From assembly GCF_017312725.1 (NCBI RefSeq), contig NZ_BOPO01000010.1:1-36856 (forward strand): a DNA stretch of 36,856 bases. Reading direction: 5' to 3'. This document shows, piece by piece, positions 7,004-14,852 of the stretch. The position numbers and the translations under genes are program-made. The notes beneath the pieces are model-generated. The model saw only the letters and a list, made by a program, of their open reading frames with translations, did not search any database and was not told the origin of the DNA. The DNA is from Actinocatenispora comari (GTDB lineage Bacteria; Actinomycetota; Actinomycetes; Mycobacteriales; Micromonosporaceae). Positions within the stretch are counted from its first letter, which is position 1; every line of letters begins with the position of its first letter.

Positions 7004-8482
7004 GTGGCGGAGCACGCCGGCAACACTGTGGCGGAACAGGTCGAGAGCACCCTGGCGCAGGGCGACGGCACCGGCGGCCAGCCGTACGAGTACCGCCGGG
7101 TCGAGCTGGTCGAACCCGACTGGACCCGACTGCCCGGTTTCGCCGAGGTCACCGCCGCCCAGTGGCGCTCCGCGCAGTGGCAGCGCGCGCACTGCGTCAA
7201 GAACATCAAGCAGCTGCGGCAGCTGATGGGCGACCTGCTGGACGAGAGGTTCTACGACGACCTCGCCGCCGACCAGAAGCAGCACGCGACCATGTCGATG
7301 CTGCTGCCGCCGCAGATGCTCAACACCATCGTGCCCGCCGGGGTGCCCGACACCGACGCGTTCTACGCCGACCCGATCCGCCGGTACATGCTGCCGGTCG
7401 CCTCCGACCGCCGCACCGACTGGCCCAGCCACCCGCACGCCACCCGCGACTCGCTGCACGAGCACGACATGTGGGTGGCAGAGGGCCTGACCCACCGGTA
7501 CCCGACGAAGGTGCTCGCCGAGTTGCTGTCGACCTGCCCGCAGTACTGCGGCCACTGCACCCGGATGGACCTGGTCGGCAACTCCACCCCCACCATCGAC
7601 AAGCTGCGGCTGTCCGGCAAGCCGGTCGACCGGTACGACGCGATCATCAGCTACCTGCAGCAGCACCCCGAGGTGCGCGACGTGGTCGTCTCCGGCGGCG
7701 ACGTGGCCAACGTGCCGTGGAAGAACCTCGAAGCGTTCCTGATGCGGCTGCTCGCCATCGACACCATCCGCGACATCCGGCTGGCCACCAAGGCGCTGAT
7801 GGGCATGCCGCAGCACTGGCTCGCCCCCGACGTCGTCGAGGGGCTGGAGCGGGTGGCCCGCACCGCCCACCGGCGCGGCGTCAACCTCGCCATCCACACC
7901 CACGTCAACCACGTCAACTCGCTGACCCCGCTGGTCGCCGAGGCCGCCCGCACCGCCCTGGACGTCGGCGTACGCGACGTGCGCAACCAGGGCGTGCTGA
8001 TGCGCGGCGTCAACGCCACCGACACCGACCTGCTCGACCTGTGCTTCGGGCTGCAAGGCGAGGCGAACATCCTGCCGTACTACTTCTACATGTGCGACAT
8101 GATCCCCAACGCCGAACACTGGCGGGTCTCGGTCGCCGAGGCACAGCACCTGCAGCACGCCATCATGGGCTACCTGCCCGGCTACGCCACCCCGCGCATC
8201 GTGTGCGACGTGCCGTTCGTCGGCAAACGCTGGGTGCACATGCTCGCCGACTACAACCGCGAACGCGGCATCTCCTACTGGACCAAGAACTACCGCACCG
8301 GCATCGAGCTCGACGACCCCGACGCACTCGACCGCCGGTACCCGTTCTACGACCCGATCTACACCCTGCCCGAGGCCGGCCAGCAGTGGTGGCGGGAGAA
8401 CTTCCCGCCCGACACCGCGGCCGCCGCCGATGCCGCGGCGGCGTCCCGCGCGGCCGCCGAACGCGACGCCGTACACGCCTGA
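7004..8482 (+). CDS. kamA: Lysine 2,3-aminomutase, radical SAM
   Basis: First step of the pathway: L-lysine to L-beta-lysine using a 4Fe-4S cluster, S-adenosylmethionine and PLP. The cluster motif is CPQYCGHC (Cys178, Cys182, Cys185). Two aspartates that hold the lysine side-chain amino group in the clostridial enzyme (Asp293, Asp330) have counterparts Asp365 (YMCDM) and Asp402 (VCDVP) with the same spacing of 37. The PLP lysine is probably Lys408, but the usual Gly-rich PGGGGK loop reads PFVGK and is one residue shorter. At 492 residues it is longer than the clostridial protein (about 416), with an Ala-rich tail. The GTG start has GAGGAGG seven bases ahead. It is transcribed away from kdd and is followed by a strong terminator. 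Glutamate or arginine mutase activity is less likely given the two aspartates. Confidence 0.93.
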   Translation: MAEHAGNTVAEQVESTLAQGDGTGGQPYEYRRVELVEPDWTRLPGFAEVTAAQWRSAQWQRAHCVKNIKQLRQLMGDLLDERFYDDLAADQKQHATMSMLLPPQMLNTIVPAGVPDTDAFYADPIRRYMLPVASDRRTDWPSHPHATRDSLHEHDMWVAEGLTHRYPTKVLAELLSTCPQYCGHCTRMDLVGNSTPTIDKLRLSGKPVDRYDAIISYLQQHPEVRDVVVSGGDVANVPWKNLEAFLMRLLAIDTIRDIRLATKALMGMPQHWLAPDVVEGLERVARTAHRRGVNLAIHTHVNHVNSLTPLVAEAARTALDVGVRDVRNQGVLMRGVNATDTDLLDLCFGLQGEANILPYYFYMCDMIPNAEHWRVSVAEAQHLQHAIMGYLPGYATPRIVCDVPFVGKRWVHMLADYNRERGISYWTKNYRTGIELDDPDALDRRYPFYDPIYTLPEAGQQWWRENFPPDTAAAADAAAASRAAAERDAVHA

Positions 8483-8499
8483 CCCGCCGCGCCGCGTCT

Positions 8500-8533
8500 C
8501 CGCCGCACCCGACAACGGCGTCGGGTGCGGCGG
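8500..8533 (+). terminator. Rho-independent terminator after kamA
   Basis: A perfect 14-bp hairpin (arm CCGCCGCACCCGAC, loop AACGGC) begins 17 bases after the kamA stop and is followed by TGCCTTTCT. It ends the kamA transcript before the histidine phosphatase gene. Confidence 0.85.
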
Positions 8534-8615
8534 TGCCTTTCTGCGCCGGGTGGCGCGGTCGACACCGCGCCGGGAACCCCGCGTACCGCTGGAGCCGATC
8601 GGGAAGACTGTGGCC

Positions 8616-9191
8616 ATGGCAGAGATCGTCCTGATCCGGCACGGCGAGACCGCCTGGTCGGCAAGCGGCCAGCACACCTCCGTCACCGACCTGCCGCTCA
8701 CCGAACGCGGTGAACGACAGGCGAGCGACCTGGCCACCACCCTCGCCCGGCGCCGGTTCACCGCCGTGTACAGCTCGCCGCGGATCCGCGCGCAGCGCAC
8801 CGCGCAGCTGGCCGGGCTGACGGTCACCGCCCTCGACGACGACCTCGCCGAATGGAACTACGGCGACTACGAGGGCCGCACCACCGCCGACATCCACACC
8901 GAGGCACCCGACTGGGACCTGTGGACCGACGGCGCCCCCGGCGGCGAGAAACCCGCCGAGGTCGGCGCCCGGCTCGACCGGGTGCTGCAGCGCGCCCGCG
9001 AACACCTCTGCGACGGCGACGTCGCGCTCGTCGCGCACGGCCACGCCCTGCGGGTCGCCGGCGCCCGCTGGATCGGCCTGGCCGCCGCCTGCGGCGGGCT
9101 GCTCAAGCTCGACACCGGCACCCTGTCCACCCTCGGCTTCGAACACGGCCGCCCGGTCATCACCAGCTGGAACGCCACCGTCACCGGCTGA
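8616..9191 (+). CDS. Histidine phosphatase (phosphoglycerate mutase family)
   Basis: A 191-residue single-domain enzyme of the histidine phosphatase superfamily. It has the phospho-accepting motif LIRHGET with His9, SSPRIRAQRTA, the acid-donor region DDLAEWNYGDYEG and the second catalytic histidine in VAHGHALRV (His141). Actinobacterial members act on small phosphate esters such as sugar phosphates or cobalamin precursors; the motifs do not tell which. Cobalamin-phosphate phosphatase is one possibility next to a B12-dependent pathway, but only by association. The ATG is preferred; an in-frame GTG two codons earlier is possible. It has its own transcript, since a terminator precedes it. Confidence 0.88.
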   Translation: MAEIVLIRHGETAWSASGQHTSVTDLPLTERGERQASDLATTLARRRFTAVYSSPRIRAQRTAQLAGLTVTALDDDLAEWNYGDYEGRTTADIHTEAPDWDLWTDGAPGGEKPAEVGARLDRVLQRAREHLCDGDVALVAHGHALRVAGARWIGLAAACGGLLKLDTGTLSTLGFEHGRPVITSWNATVTG

Positions 9192-9232
9192 GCGCTGCAC
9201 CCGCGCGACAGCAACACCGCACAGTGACCGCC

Positions 9233-9277
9233 ACGTCGGCCACCGGGTACGTCGGCCACCGGCACGTCGGCACCGGG
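9233..9277. repeat. Short tandem repeat, three units
   Basis: Three consecutive copies of ACGTCGGCCACCGG (units of 16, 15 and 14 bases) lie between the convergent histidine phosphatase and DoxX-like genes. No terminator hairpin is evident here. It looks like a recent slippage product. Confidence 0.7.
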
Positions 9278-9278
9278 C

Positions 9279-9713
9279 TCAGACCCGGCTACCGGACCGC
9301 GGCGCCACCACCGCGCCGCCGGCCCGACGCGGCGCCCGCAGCCGCCGCGACACCGGCCGCAGGGCCCACGACAGCACCGTCAACACCGCCAGGCCGGTGA
9401 GCACCACGACCTCACCCGCCCCGTACGCCGAGACCAGGTGCGACACGATCGCGCCGGTGTAGACGAAGAACGCCCCCGCGTACGCCCACTCCTTCACCAG
9501 CGGCCACCGCGGCACCAGCAACACCGCCGCACCCGCCACCTTCCAGCACCCCAGCAACACCAGGAAGTACGACGGGTACCCCAGGTGAGCGACCACGTCG
9601 GCCACGAACGACAACCGGGCGAGATCCCACACCCCGCCCACCGCCAGCTCCGCCGCCACGACCCCGGTCGCCACCCAGAACACCACCGGCCGCGCCCCGC
9701 TCCACGAATCCAT
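9279..9713 (-). CDS. DoxX-like integral membrane protein
   Basis: A 144-residue hydrophobic protein with four predicted membrane segments (about residues 10-28, 45-65, 72-92 and 97-115) followed by a basic Arg-rich tail. The pattern with the YPSYFLVLLGCWKVAGAAVLL segment and VKEWAYAGAFFVYTGA is that of the DoxX/DoxD-like family, whose role in actinobacteria is mostly unknown. The ATG at MDSWSG is chosen because the first membrane segment begins soon after; GGAGGGA lies about ten bases ahead. It is transcribed away from the GH89 gene. Confidence 0.8.
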   Translation of the reverse strand: MDSWSGARPVVFWVATGVVAAELAVGGVWDLARLSFVADVVAHLGYPSYFLVLLGCWKVAGAAVLLVPRWPLVKEWAYAGAFFVYTGAIVSHLVSAYGAGEVVVLTGLAVLTVLSWALRPVSRRLRAPRRAGGAVVAPRSGSRV

Positions 9714-9837
9714 CGCCGGCACGTCCCTCCACCGCTCGACCACCCAGCCGGCGTGCCGTGCGCCGGCCCCACCGCCATGACGTACCGCCGCCCGCAGACG
9801 TGACCGGACAGCCGCGGCACCGGCCTCAATGCGCAAA

Positions 9838-9884
9838 CTTGTCGCCCAACAGCCCTTGTCGACCAACTTCGCGCACCATAGGCT
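9838..9884 (+). promoter_or_regulatory. Promoter with direct-repeat operator for GH89 gene
   Basis: A -35 TTGTCG (9856-9861) and -10 TAGGCT (9879-9884) are separated by 17 bases. The -35 sits within the second of two near-identical 13-mers, CTTGTCGCCCAAC (9838-9850) and CTTGTCGACCAAC (9855-9867), repeated with a 17-bp period. The repeats face the same side of the helix less than perfectly but could bind an activator or repressor. Confidence 0.6.
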
Positions 9885-9919
9885 GCCCGCAACCCGATCG
9901 CCCCGGCCGGAGGTCCCCC

Positions 9920-12900
9920 ATGACGCGACGCAGAACAGTCCTCGCCGCCGGCGCAGCCGGCGCCGGCCTGGCCGCCACCGGCCTCGCCGGCCCCGCCGCC
10001 GCCCAGGACACCGCCGAACCCGCCCGCGCCGCCCTGCGCCGCCTCATCGGCCGCCGCGCCGACCAACTCACCCTCGGCCTCACCGACCGCGGCGACACCG
10101 ACACCTACCGGATCTTCGGCAACCGTGGACGGCTGCACATCGAGGCCACCACCCCGGCGACCATCCTCACCGGCTTCCACCGCTACCTCGGCGAAACCCT
10201 GCACGCCGGAATCTGGTGGGCCGGCACCAACCTCGACCACCTGCCCGCCCAACTACCCGCACCCGCCACCCCGATCACCGGCCACGCCGACGTACCCCAC
10301 CGGTTCGCCCTCAACGACACCAACGACGGCTACACCGGCCCTTACTGGGACCTCGACCGCTGGCGCCGCGAGGTCGACATCCTCGCCCTGCACGGCTTCA
10401 ACGAGATCCTCGTCTACCTCGGCGCCGACGCCGTCTACCGCGACACCCTGCGCGAGTTCGGCTACACCGACGACGAGGTCCGCGCCTGGATCCCGGCACC
10501 CGCCCACCAGCCCTGGTGGCTGCTGCAGAACATGTCCGGCTTCGGCGGACCCGTCGCCGCCGACCTCATCGAGCACCGCGCCCGCACCGCCGCCGGCCTG
10601 ATCGACCACATCCGCGCCCTCGGAATGACCCCCGTACTGCCCGGCTACTTCGGCACCGTCCCACCCGACTTCGCCGACCGCAACACCGGCGCCCACGTCG
10701 TACCCCAGGGCAGCTGGTGCGGCTTCACCCGACCCGGCTGGCTCGACCCCCGCGACGACCACTTCACCCGGCTCGCCGCCGCCTTCTACCGCCACTCCAC
10801 CGCCCGCTACGGCGACACCACCATGTACAAGATGGACCTGCTGCACGAGGGCGGCACCGCCGGCGACGTCCCCGTCGGCCCCGCCTCGAAGGCCGTCGAG
10901 ACCGCCCTGCGCACCGCGCACCCCGACGCCACCTGGGTCATCCTCGGCTGGCAGGACAACCCCAAGAAGGACACCATCGCCGCCGTCGACACCAGCCGCA
11001 TGCTCATCGTCGACGGGCTGTCCGAACACGCCGACAAGACCGACCGCGACACCGACTGGTCACACACCCCGTACGCCTTCGGCACGATCTTCAACTACGG
11101 CGGCAAGTCCACCCTCGGCGCAGCCGGCGCCGCCTGGCTCGGCAAGTACCGGCAGTGGCGCGACAAACCGGGCGGCGCACTGTCCGGCATCGCCCTGATG
11201 CCCGAAGCCGGCGACACCAACGCCGCCGCCCTCGACCTGTTCGCCTCGCTCGCCTGGACCGACCACGCCATCGACGCCCACGACTTCTACACCGACTACG
11301 CCACCCGCCGCTACGGCCGCGCCGACCGGCACGCCACCGCCGCCTGGCAGACCCTGCGCGCCACCGCCTACGCCCTCGACGGCACCGTCAAGGGCGAACC
11401 ACAAGACAGCCTGTTCGCCGCCCAACCCAGCCTGTCCGCCACCTCCGGCGCCGGCTGGTCACCCACGACCATGCAGTACGACGGGGCCACCTTCGACCAG
11501 GCGCTGCCCCTGCTGCTCGCCGCCCACCCCACCCTGCGCCACACCGACGCCTACCGGCACGACCTCGTCGACGTCGCCCGGCAGACCCTCACCAACCGCA
11601 GCCGCATCCTGCTACCCCAGATCGCCGCCGCCCACCACGCCGGCGACACCGCCACCTTCGACGAACTCACCACCCTGTGGCTGACCTGGATGCGGCTGCT
11701 GGACCGACTCGTCGCCAGCCGACCCGAATTCCTGCTCGGCCCCGCCCTCGCCACCGCCCACCGCACCGCGGGCGCCGCCGGCGAGTTCGACCAGCGCACC
11801 ATCCTCACCGTCTGGGGCGACCGCAACGCCAGCCAGGTCGGCGGCCTGCACGACTACGCCAACCGCGAATGGCACGGCCTGATCGGCGACGTCTACCTCG
11901 ACCGCTGGCGCCGCTACTTCGACAGCCTGCGCACCGCCCTGACCACCGGCCGGGCACCCACCCCGATCGACTGGTACGCACTCACCGACGCCTGGACCCG
12001 CCGCACCAACACCTACCGCAGCCACCCCACCGGCGACGAACACGCCCTCGCCACCGCCGTGCACCGGGCGCTCGCCGCCGACACCCACCAGGTACCGGTG
12101 ACCGTCACCGCCGACCCCGCCGTGCTCGTCGCCGGCGCCGCCACCACCCTGACCGCCCGCATCACCAACGCCAGCGGCCTGTCCGACGTGCACGCCGCCA
12201 CCCTCACCCCCGGCGTACCCGACGGCGCCACCGTCACCGCACTCGACCCCACCGGCATCGCCACCCTCGCCGGCGGCACCAGCGCCACCGTCCGCTGGCG
12301 CGTCACCGCACCCTCCGACTGGCACACCGACCAACCCACCGCCACCCTGACCGTACGAGCCGACTACCGCGCCGGCCGCACCACCGGCCACGCCACCGGC
12401 ACCGCCCGGGTACTCGCCGGCAGCCCCGTCACCGCCCCCTACACCACCGTCGACTTCAACGACGCCACCTTCGCCGCCGCCGGTACCGGCTTCGGCATCT
12501 ACGGCGGCGGCCGCGACATGTGGGGCGGCACCAACCAGTTCGCCGCCATCGTGCTACCCGGCGGGCTCCCCGACGGCGCCACCGCCACCGCCCGCGTCGT
12601 CCTCCAGGACCCCACCGGCCAGTGGGCCCGCGCCGGCCTGGTCGTCCGCAACTCGCTGGCCACCAACGGATCCCTCGGCTACGCCAACCTCGCCGTCACC
12701 CCGCAACACGGCTGCGCGCTGTCGGTCGACGACAACGGCGACGGCAAGCTCAACAAGGTCACCTCCGCCGCCGGACCCGTCGCACCCGTCACCCTGCGGC
12801 TGACCCGCGCCGGCGCCGACCTCACCGCCGCCTACTCCCCCGACGGCACCACCTGGACCACCCTCGGCACCGTGCGCCCCAGCGGCCTCGCCGCCACCCC

Positions 12901-12985
12901 CGACATCGGCATCTTCATGACCGCCGCCAACGGCGGCTCCGGCGCCACCGGCATCGCCACCTTCGACACCATCAGCGTGCACTGA
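9920..12985 (+). CDS. Tat-exported GH89 alpha-N-acetylglucosaminidase
   Basis: A 1021-residue secreted glycosidase of family GH89, which removes alpha-linked N-acetylglucosamine from glycans. The N-terminus TRRRTVLAAGAAGAG followed by cleavage near AAA-QD (residue 28) is a twin-arginine signal. The family's fold markers are present: RREVDILALHGFNEIL, LGMTPVLPGYFGTVP, and FGTIFNYGGKSTLGA. By position the catalytic glutamates should be Glu310 (MDLLHEGG) and Glu429 (LMPEAGDTN). After the catalytic part come an Ig-like NEW3-type segment (about 730-835) and a jelly-roll-like C-terminal domain (about 840-1021) that may bind carbohydrate. The ATG follows GGAGG by six bases. The two glutamates are assigned by motif alignment from memory, not by a computed alignment. 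Confidence 0.9.
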   Translation: MTRRRTVLAAGAAGAGLAATGLAGPAAAQDTAEPARAALRRLIGRRADQLTLGLTDRGDTDTYRIFGNRGRLHIEATTPATILTGFHRYLGETLHAGIWWAGTNLDHLPAQLPAPATPITGHADVPHRFALNDTNDGYTGPYWDLDRWRREVDILALHGFNEILVYLGADAVYRDTLREFGYTDDEVRAWIPAPAHQPWWLLQNMSGFGGPVAADLIEHRARTAAGLIDHIRALGMTPVLPGYFGTVPPDFADRNTGAHVVPQGSWCGFTRPGWLDPRDDHFTRLAAAFYRHSTARYGDTTMYKMDLLHEGGTAGDVPVGPASKAVETALRTAHPDATWVILGWQDNPKKDTIAAVDTSRMLIVDGLSEHADKTDRDTDWSHTPYAFGTIFNYGGKSTLGAAGAAWLGKYRQWRDKPGGALSGIALMPEAGDTNAAALDLFASLAWTDHAIDAHDFYTDYATRRYGRADRHATAAWQTLRATAYALDGTVKGEPQDSLFAAQPSLSATSGAGWSPTTMQYDGATFDQALPLLLAAHPTLRHTDAYRHDLVDVARQTLTNRSRILLPQIAAAHHAGDTATFDELTTLWLTWMRLLDRLVASRPEFLLGPALATAHRTAGAAGEFDQRTILTVWGDRNASQVGGLHDYANREWHGLIGDVYLDRWRRYFDSLRTALTTGRAPTPIDWYALTDAWTRRTNTYRSHPTGDEHALATAVHRALAADTHQVPVTVTADPAVLVAGAATTLTARITNASGLSDVHAATLTPGVPDGATVTALDPTGIATLAGGTSATVRWRVTAPSDWHTDQPTATLTVRADYRAGRTTGHATGTARVLAGSPVTAPYTTVDFNDATFAAAGTGFGIYGGGRDMWGGTNQFAAIVLPGGLPDGATATARVVLQDPTGQWARAGLVVRNSLATNGSLGYANLAVTPQHGCALSVDDNGDGKLNKVTSAAGPVAPVTLRLTRAGADLTAAYSPDGTTWTTLGTVRPSGLAATPDIGIFMTAANGGSGATGIATFDTISVH

Positions 12986-12991
12986 CCCGAC

Positions 12992-13018
12992 GGTCCGGGG
13001 CCGGCACGGCCCCGGACC
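12992..13018. terminator. Bidirectional terminator hairpin
   Basis: A perfect 12-bp hairpin, arm GGTCCGGGGCCG with loop GCA, lies between the stop codons of the convergent GH89 and Lrp-type genes. It has no U-tract, as is common in actinomycetes. Confidence 0.75.
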
Positions 13019-13021
13019 GGC

Positions 13022-13486
13022 TCAGTCGGTGTCCGCCGGCGGGACCGGCGGCCGCGCCGGACGCCCCTCGTACGGCGTGGACAGCACGATCGTCGTGCGG
13101 TGCGTGACCCCGGCCATCGACCGGATCCGCTGCAACAGACCCTCCAGATCCACCGGCGAGGCCACCCGCACCTTCAACAGGTAGAAATCCTCACCGGCCA
13201 CCGAGTAGCACGACTCGATCTCCGGCAGGTGCGCCAACCGCTCCGGCGCATCGTCCGGCGCCGCCGGATCGGTCGGCCGGATCGCCACGAACGCCGTCAA
13301 CGGCAACCCCAGCGCCTCGTAGTCGACCACCGCCGCGTACCCGCGGATCACGCCGCGCTGCTCCAACCGCCGCACCCGCTGGTGCACCGCCGAGACCGAC
13401 AGGCCCACCCGCTCGGCGAGATCGGTGAACGACAACCGGCCGTCGGCCGACAACGCGGCCACGATGGCCCGATCGATCTGCTCCAC
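13022..13486 (-). CDS. Lrp/AsnC-family transcriptional regulator
   Basis: A 154-residue regulator with an N-terminal winged helix-turn-helix (DRAIVAALSADGRLSFTDLAERVGLSVSAVHQRVRRLEQRGVI, residues 5-48) and a C-terminal RAM ligand-binding domain (VAGEDFYLLKVRVASPVDLEGLL). Proteins of this family sense amino acids and usually control amino-acid catabolism or transport. The only plausible start is a GTG with no obvious ribosome binding site. It lies 32 bp behind the acyl-CoA dehydrogenase gene on the same strand, so the two are probably cotranscribed. Targets may include that operon or the lysine locus; this is inference. Confidence 0.93.
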   Translation of the reverse strand: MEQIDRAIVAALSADGRLSFTDLAERVGLSVSAVHQRVRRLEQRGVIRGYAAVVDYEALGLPLTAFVAIRPTDPAAPDDAPERLAHLPEIESCYSVAGEDFYLLKVRVASPVDLEGLLQRIRSMAGVTHRTTIVLSTPYEGRPARPPVPPADTD

Positions 13487-13518
13487 GCGGAAACGCTACA
13501 CCGCCGGCCGCGACGCCC

Positions 13519-14688
13519 TCAGGACGTCAGCGCACGCGAGATCACCACCCGCTGGATCTGGTTGGTGCCCTCCACGATCTGCAGCACCTTCGCCTCCCGG
13601 AAGTACCGCTCCACCGGATGGTCGGCCACGTACCCGTACCCGCCGAGCACCTGCACCATGTCGGTGGTCACCCGCATCGCGGTGTCGGTGGCGAACAGCT
13701 TTGCCTTCGCCGCCTCCACCGTGTACGGCCGGCCCGCGTCCTTCAACCGGGCCGCGGTCAGCAGCAACGCCCGCGCCGCAGCGACCTGCGTCGCCGCATC
13801 CGCCAGCAGGAATCCGACCCCCTGGAACTGCGCGATCGGCCGACCGAACTGCTCCCGCTCGGCGGCGTACCCGCACGCGTAGTCCAGCGCCGCCTGCGCC
13901 ACCCCGATCGCGCACGCCGCGATCCCCAGCCGGCCGGAGTCCAGCGCCTGCATCGCGATCCGGAAACCGACGCCTTCCGCACCGACCAGCCGCTCCGCCG
14001 GCACCACCGCGTCGTCGAACACGATCTGCGCCGTCGGCCCGGCGCTCAGCCCCATCTTGTGCTCCGGCCGCTGCGGCACCACCCCCTCGGTACCGGGGTC
14101 GACCAGCAGGCACGAGATGCCCTTCGGCCCCGGCCCACCGGTACGGGCGAACACGTTGTAGAAGTCGGCCACGCCGCCGTGCGACACCCACGCCTTCGTC
14201 CCGCTCACCCGGTACGACTCGCCGTCCAGCCGAGCGCGGGTGGTCAGCGCCGCGGCGTCCGAGCCACCCGCCGGCTCCGACAGGCAGTACGCACCGAGCT
14301 GGTCGCCGCCGAGCATGTCCGGCAGGTACCGCTTGCGCTGCTGCTCGGTGCCGAACTCGGCGACCGGGAAGCAGGCAAGGGTGTGCACGCTGACGCCGAG
14401 CGCCACCGACAGCCAGCGACGCGCCAGCTCCTCCACGACCTGCAGGTACACCTCGTACGGCTGGGCTCCCCCGCCGTACTCCTCGGGGTACGGCAGGCTC
14501 AGCAGCCCGGCCCGCCCGAGCGTGGCGAACGCGGTACGCGGGAACTCGCCCCGCGCCTCGAACTCCGCCGCACGTGGGGCAAGTTCCCGGTCTGCGAGGT
14601 CGGCCGTCAACTCCAGCAGCGCCTCGGCCTCGTCGGTGGGCAGCAGCCGCTGCACCGTACTGACCGGGCCGGCGCCGGACTCGCCCAT
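13519..14688 (-). CDS. Acyl-CoA dehydrogenase
   Basis: A 389-residue FAD-dependent acyl-CoA dehydrogenase of the short/medium-chain type. It shows the FAD-binding segments YCLSEPAGGSDAAALTT and KAWVSHGGVADFYNVFA, the C-terminal QFGRPIAQFQGVGFLLAD and QVLGGYGYVADHPVERYFREAK, and the catalytic base Glu373 in QIVEGTNQIQ. The substrate cannot be read with certainty; a butyryl-, isovaleryl- or similar short acyl-CoA is likely. Start: ATG with GGGAGGG five bases ahead. It is followed by an Lrp/AsnC gene, and a palindrome overlaps its probable -10. A role in using the crotonyl/butyryl-CoA pool from lysine is possible but unproven. Confidence 0.95.
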   Translation of the reverse strand: MGESGAGPVSTVQRLLPTDEAEALLELTADLADRELAPRAAEFEARGEFPRTAFATLGRAGLLSLPYPEEYGGGAQPYEVYLQVVEELARRWLSVALGVSVHTLACFPVAEFGTEQQRKRYLPDMLGGDQLGAYCLSEPAGGSDAAALTTRARLDGESYRVSGTKAWVSHGGVADFYNVFARTGGPGPKGISCLLVDPGTEGVVPQRPEHKMGLSAGPTAQIVFDDAVVPAERLVGAEGVGFRIAMQALDSGRLGIAACAIGVAQAALDYACGYAAEREQFGRPIAQFQGVGFLLADAATQVAAARALLLTAARLKDAGRPYTVEAAKAKLFATDTAMRVTTDMVQVLGGYGYVADHPVERYFREAKVLQIVEGTNQIQRVVISRALTS

Positions 14689-14728
14689 GGTTCCCTCCCG
14701 AAGTTCCTGTCCTGCCGCAACTGGCGGC

Positions 14729-14743
14729 AGCTTAACGCTCGTT
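14729..14743 (-). promoter_or_regulatory. Promoter/operator of the acyl-CoA dehydrogenase operon
   Basis: An inverted repeat AACG-CT-CGTT (14734-14743) overlaps a minus-strand -10 TAAGCT (14729-14734), about 40 bases ahead of the ATG. A hairpin CTGCCGC-N5-GCGGCAG (14712-14730) lies in the presumed leader. AACG-NN-CGTT palindromes are typical of TetR-type operators in front of actinobacterial acyl-CoA dehydrogenase genes (general knowledge). No -35 is obvious. Confidence 0.5.
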
Positions 14744-14807
14744 TGGGTCTCGTGGGGAGTCGGCGAAGCTCCGATGTGGGGTGTGGTGGCGGCTACGCCG
14801 CCTATGC

Positions 14808-14819
14808 CTTCCTAGGAAG
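14808..14819. promoter_or_regulatory. CTTCCTAGGAAG palindrome ahead of rRNA methylase gene
   Basis: A perfect 12-bp palindrome centred on CCTAGG lies 34 bases upstream of the methyltransferase start, where an operator would be expected. CCTAGG is rare in such G+C-rich DNA. A related site (CTTCCTAGGTAA) occurs at 20285-20296, upstream of the HAD gene. Confidence 0.45.
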
Positions 14820-14852
14820 CTGGAAATATGGCGGATCGGGGATGATCGGAAG

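Noticed and set aside
9829-13107. A 1092-codon plus-strand open frame
   Set aside because: It is an out-of-frame reading of the GH89 gene, almost wholly Arg/Pro/His, without any motif.
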